Source: CAVOBC01 sp963693635 (GTDB lineage: Bacteria > Pseudomonadota > Gammaproteobacteria > Pseudomonadales > Azotimanducaceae). Taken from it: a stretch of DNA of 7,238 nucleotides. The position numbers and the translations under genes are program-made. The stretch is from positions 1 to 7,238 of the forward strand of contig CAVOBC010000252.1 of NCBI GenBank assembly GCA_963693635.1, read 5' to 3'. A model generated the notes under the pieces. That model was not told where the DNA came from and searched no databases. It saw only the letters and a list, made by a program, of their open reading frames with translations. Positions within the stretch are counted from its first letter, which is position 1. Each line of letters starts with the position of its first letter. This document shows, in pieces, positions 6,882 to 7,238 of this stretch.

Positions 6882-6923
6882 GAACAGGATTTCAGATGGC
6901 TTCGCGGGTCGAGAACAGGATTT
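6882..6923. repeat. 11-bp direct repeat GAACAGGATTT, two copies 31 bp apart
   Basis: Exact copies lie at 6882-6892 and 6913-6923. The second overlaps the TAA stop of the sulfotransferase remnant. A local duplication, a pair of regulator sites upstream of the MFS gene, or chance would each explain it. Confidence 0.45.
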
Positions 6924-7238
6924 AGTCCGCCGGAAAGGCGTAGCGAAACCGTCGGATATCCTCGGCGTATACCGCTTCCACGCGGGCGCGGCTTTCGGCG
7001 GTGTAGACCTCCCCGAATGCGGGCCGGTCAGATCGGTTTGCGACGGGCAACGTTGGGTTCGCACCGAAGCGTTCGGCGATGGTGGCAAAGTCGGCATCGA
7101 TTGATTCGAAACGGCCGACAAAGTCGACCCGGTCGGTGCCTTCACTGTCGGTCGTGAAGTAATACTACGGATAGAAATGGATCCAGCGCCAGATGTTCTC
7201 GGGTGTCAGCCAATCACAGACGAAGTCGTTGAACTTAT
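6922..7238 (-). pseudogene. C-terminal part of a sulfotransferase-family gene with in-frame TAG; runs off right edge
   Basis: The minus-strand frame from 7236 to the TAA at 6922-6924 reads KFNDFVCDWLTPENIWRW, HFYP, a TAG (7167-7165), then YYFTT, RVDFVGRFESIDADFATIAE and a closing EDIRRFRYAFPAD. The V-D-F-V-G-R-F-E block followed by a DF..I...FG helix and a final Y..DI..F.Y segment is characteristic of bacterial sulfotransferase-family (Sulfotransfer_2-like) proteins, which move sulfate from PAPS to glycans or other acceptors. The PAPS-binding loop would lie upstream, outside the window. Homologues as I recall them have Gln after the Pro where the TAG stands, so a single CAG-to-TAG change explains the lesion; the rest of the frame is clean. 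Recent nonsense mutation, sequence error and read-through are all possible. Confidence 0.72.

Noticed and set aside
1..7238. CRISPR array, tRNA/rRNA gene, insertion sequence, phage or defence module
   Set aside because: I saw no regularly spaced repeats, cloverleaf or rRNA-like sequence, transposase, integrase or terminal inverted repeats anywhere in the window.

Overview
The window is GC-rich bacterial DNA (roughly 60 % by eye), gene-dense, with Shine-Dalgarno-like sites and a 4-bp stop/start overlap between two genes. Nothing in it fixes the lineage. The protein styles would suit a free-living, catabolically versatile bacterium such as a proteobacterium or a Chloroflexi-like lineage, but that is only an impression.

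Layout. (1) 1-1593, minus: the first 531 codons of an MsbA/multidrug-type ABC exporter half-transporter. It runs off the left edge before Walker B, and its Q-loop carries Asp where Gln is usual. (2) 1839-2175, minus: remnant of a GyrI-like/AraC-effector-binding-domain protein. It is frameshifted near 2058 and short at its N terminus. The DNA upstream of it, to 2385, has two short inverted repeats and a weak trace of an acyl-CoA dehydrogenase N terminus. (3) 2386-3483, plus: an enolase-superfamily protein (mandelate racemase-like acid-sugar dehydratase type) with all metal ligands visible. (4) 3531-6792, minus: a three-gene block transcribed in the order MFS carrier, DapA-family lyase, zinc-type MDR dehydrogenase. 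The first two overlap by 4 bp. The third follows after 97 bp and converges on the enolase-family gene. (5) 6922-7238, minus: the C-terminal end of a sulfotransferase-family gene, with an in-frame TAG where the family usually has Gln.

Working model (inference). Genes 3 and 4 form a catabolic cassette for a sugar acid or related hydroxy acid. The MFS protein imports it, the MDR enzyme oxidises a hydroxyl, the enolase-family enzyme dehydrates an aldonate-like acid to a 2-keto-3-deoxy acid, and the DapA-family enzyme cleaves or further dehydrates that product. This resembles non-phosphorylative Entner-Doudoroff, Dahms or Weimberg-type logic. The substrate cannot be read from sequence. The DapA homologue lacks the canonical tyrosine and Thr-Thr active-site residues, and the MDR enzyme lacks the usual Ser/Thr and His proton-relay positions and the structural zinc lobe. 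The chemistry may therefore differ from the textbook enzymes. The cassette is flanked by two damaged genes, which suggests either a decaying accessory region or base-level sequence errors.
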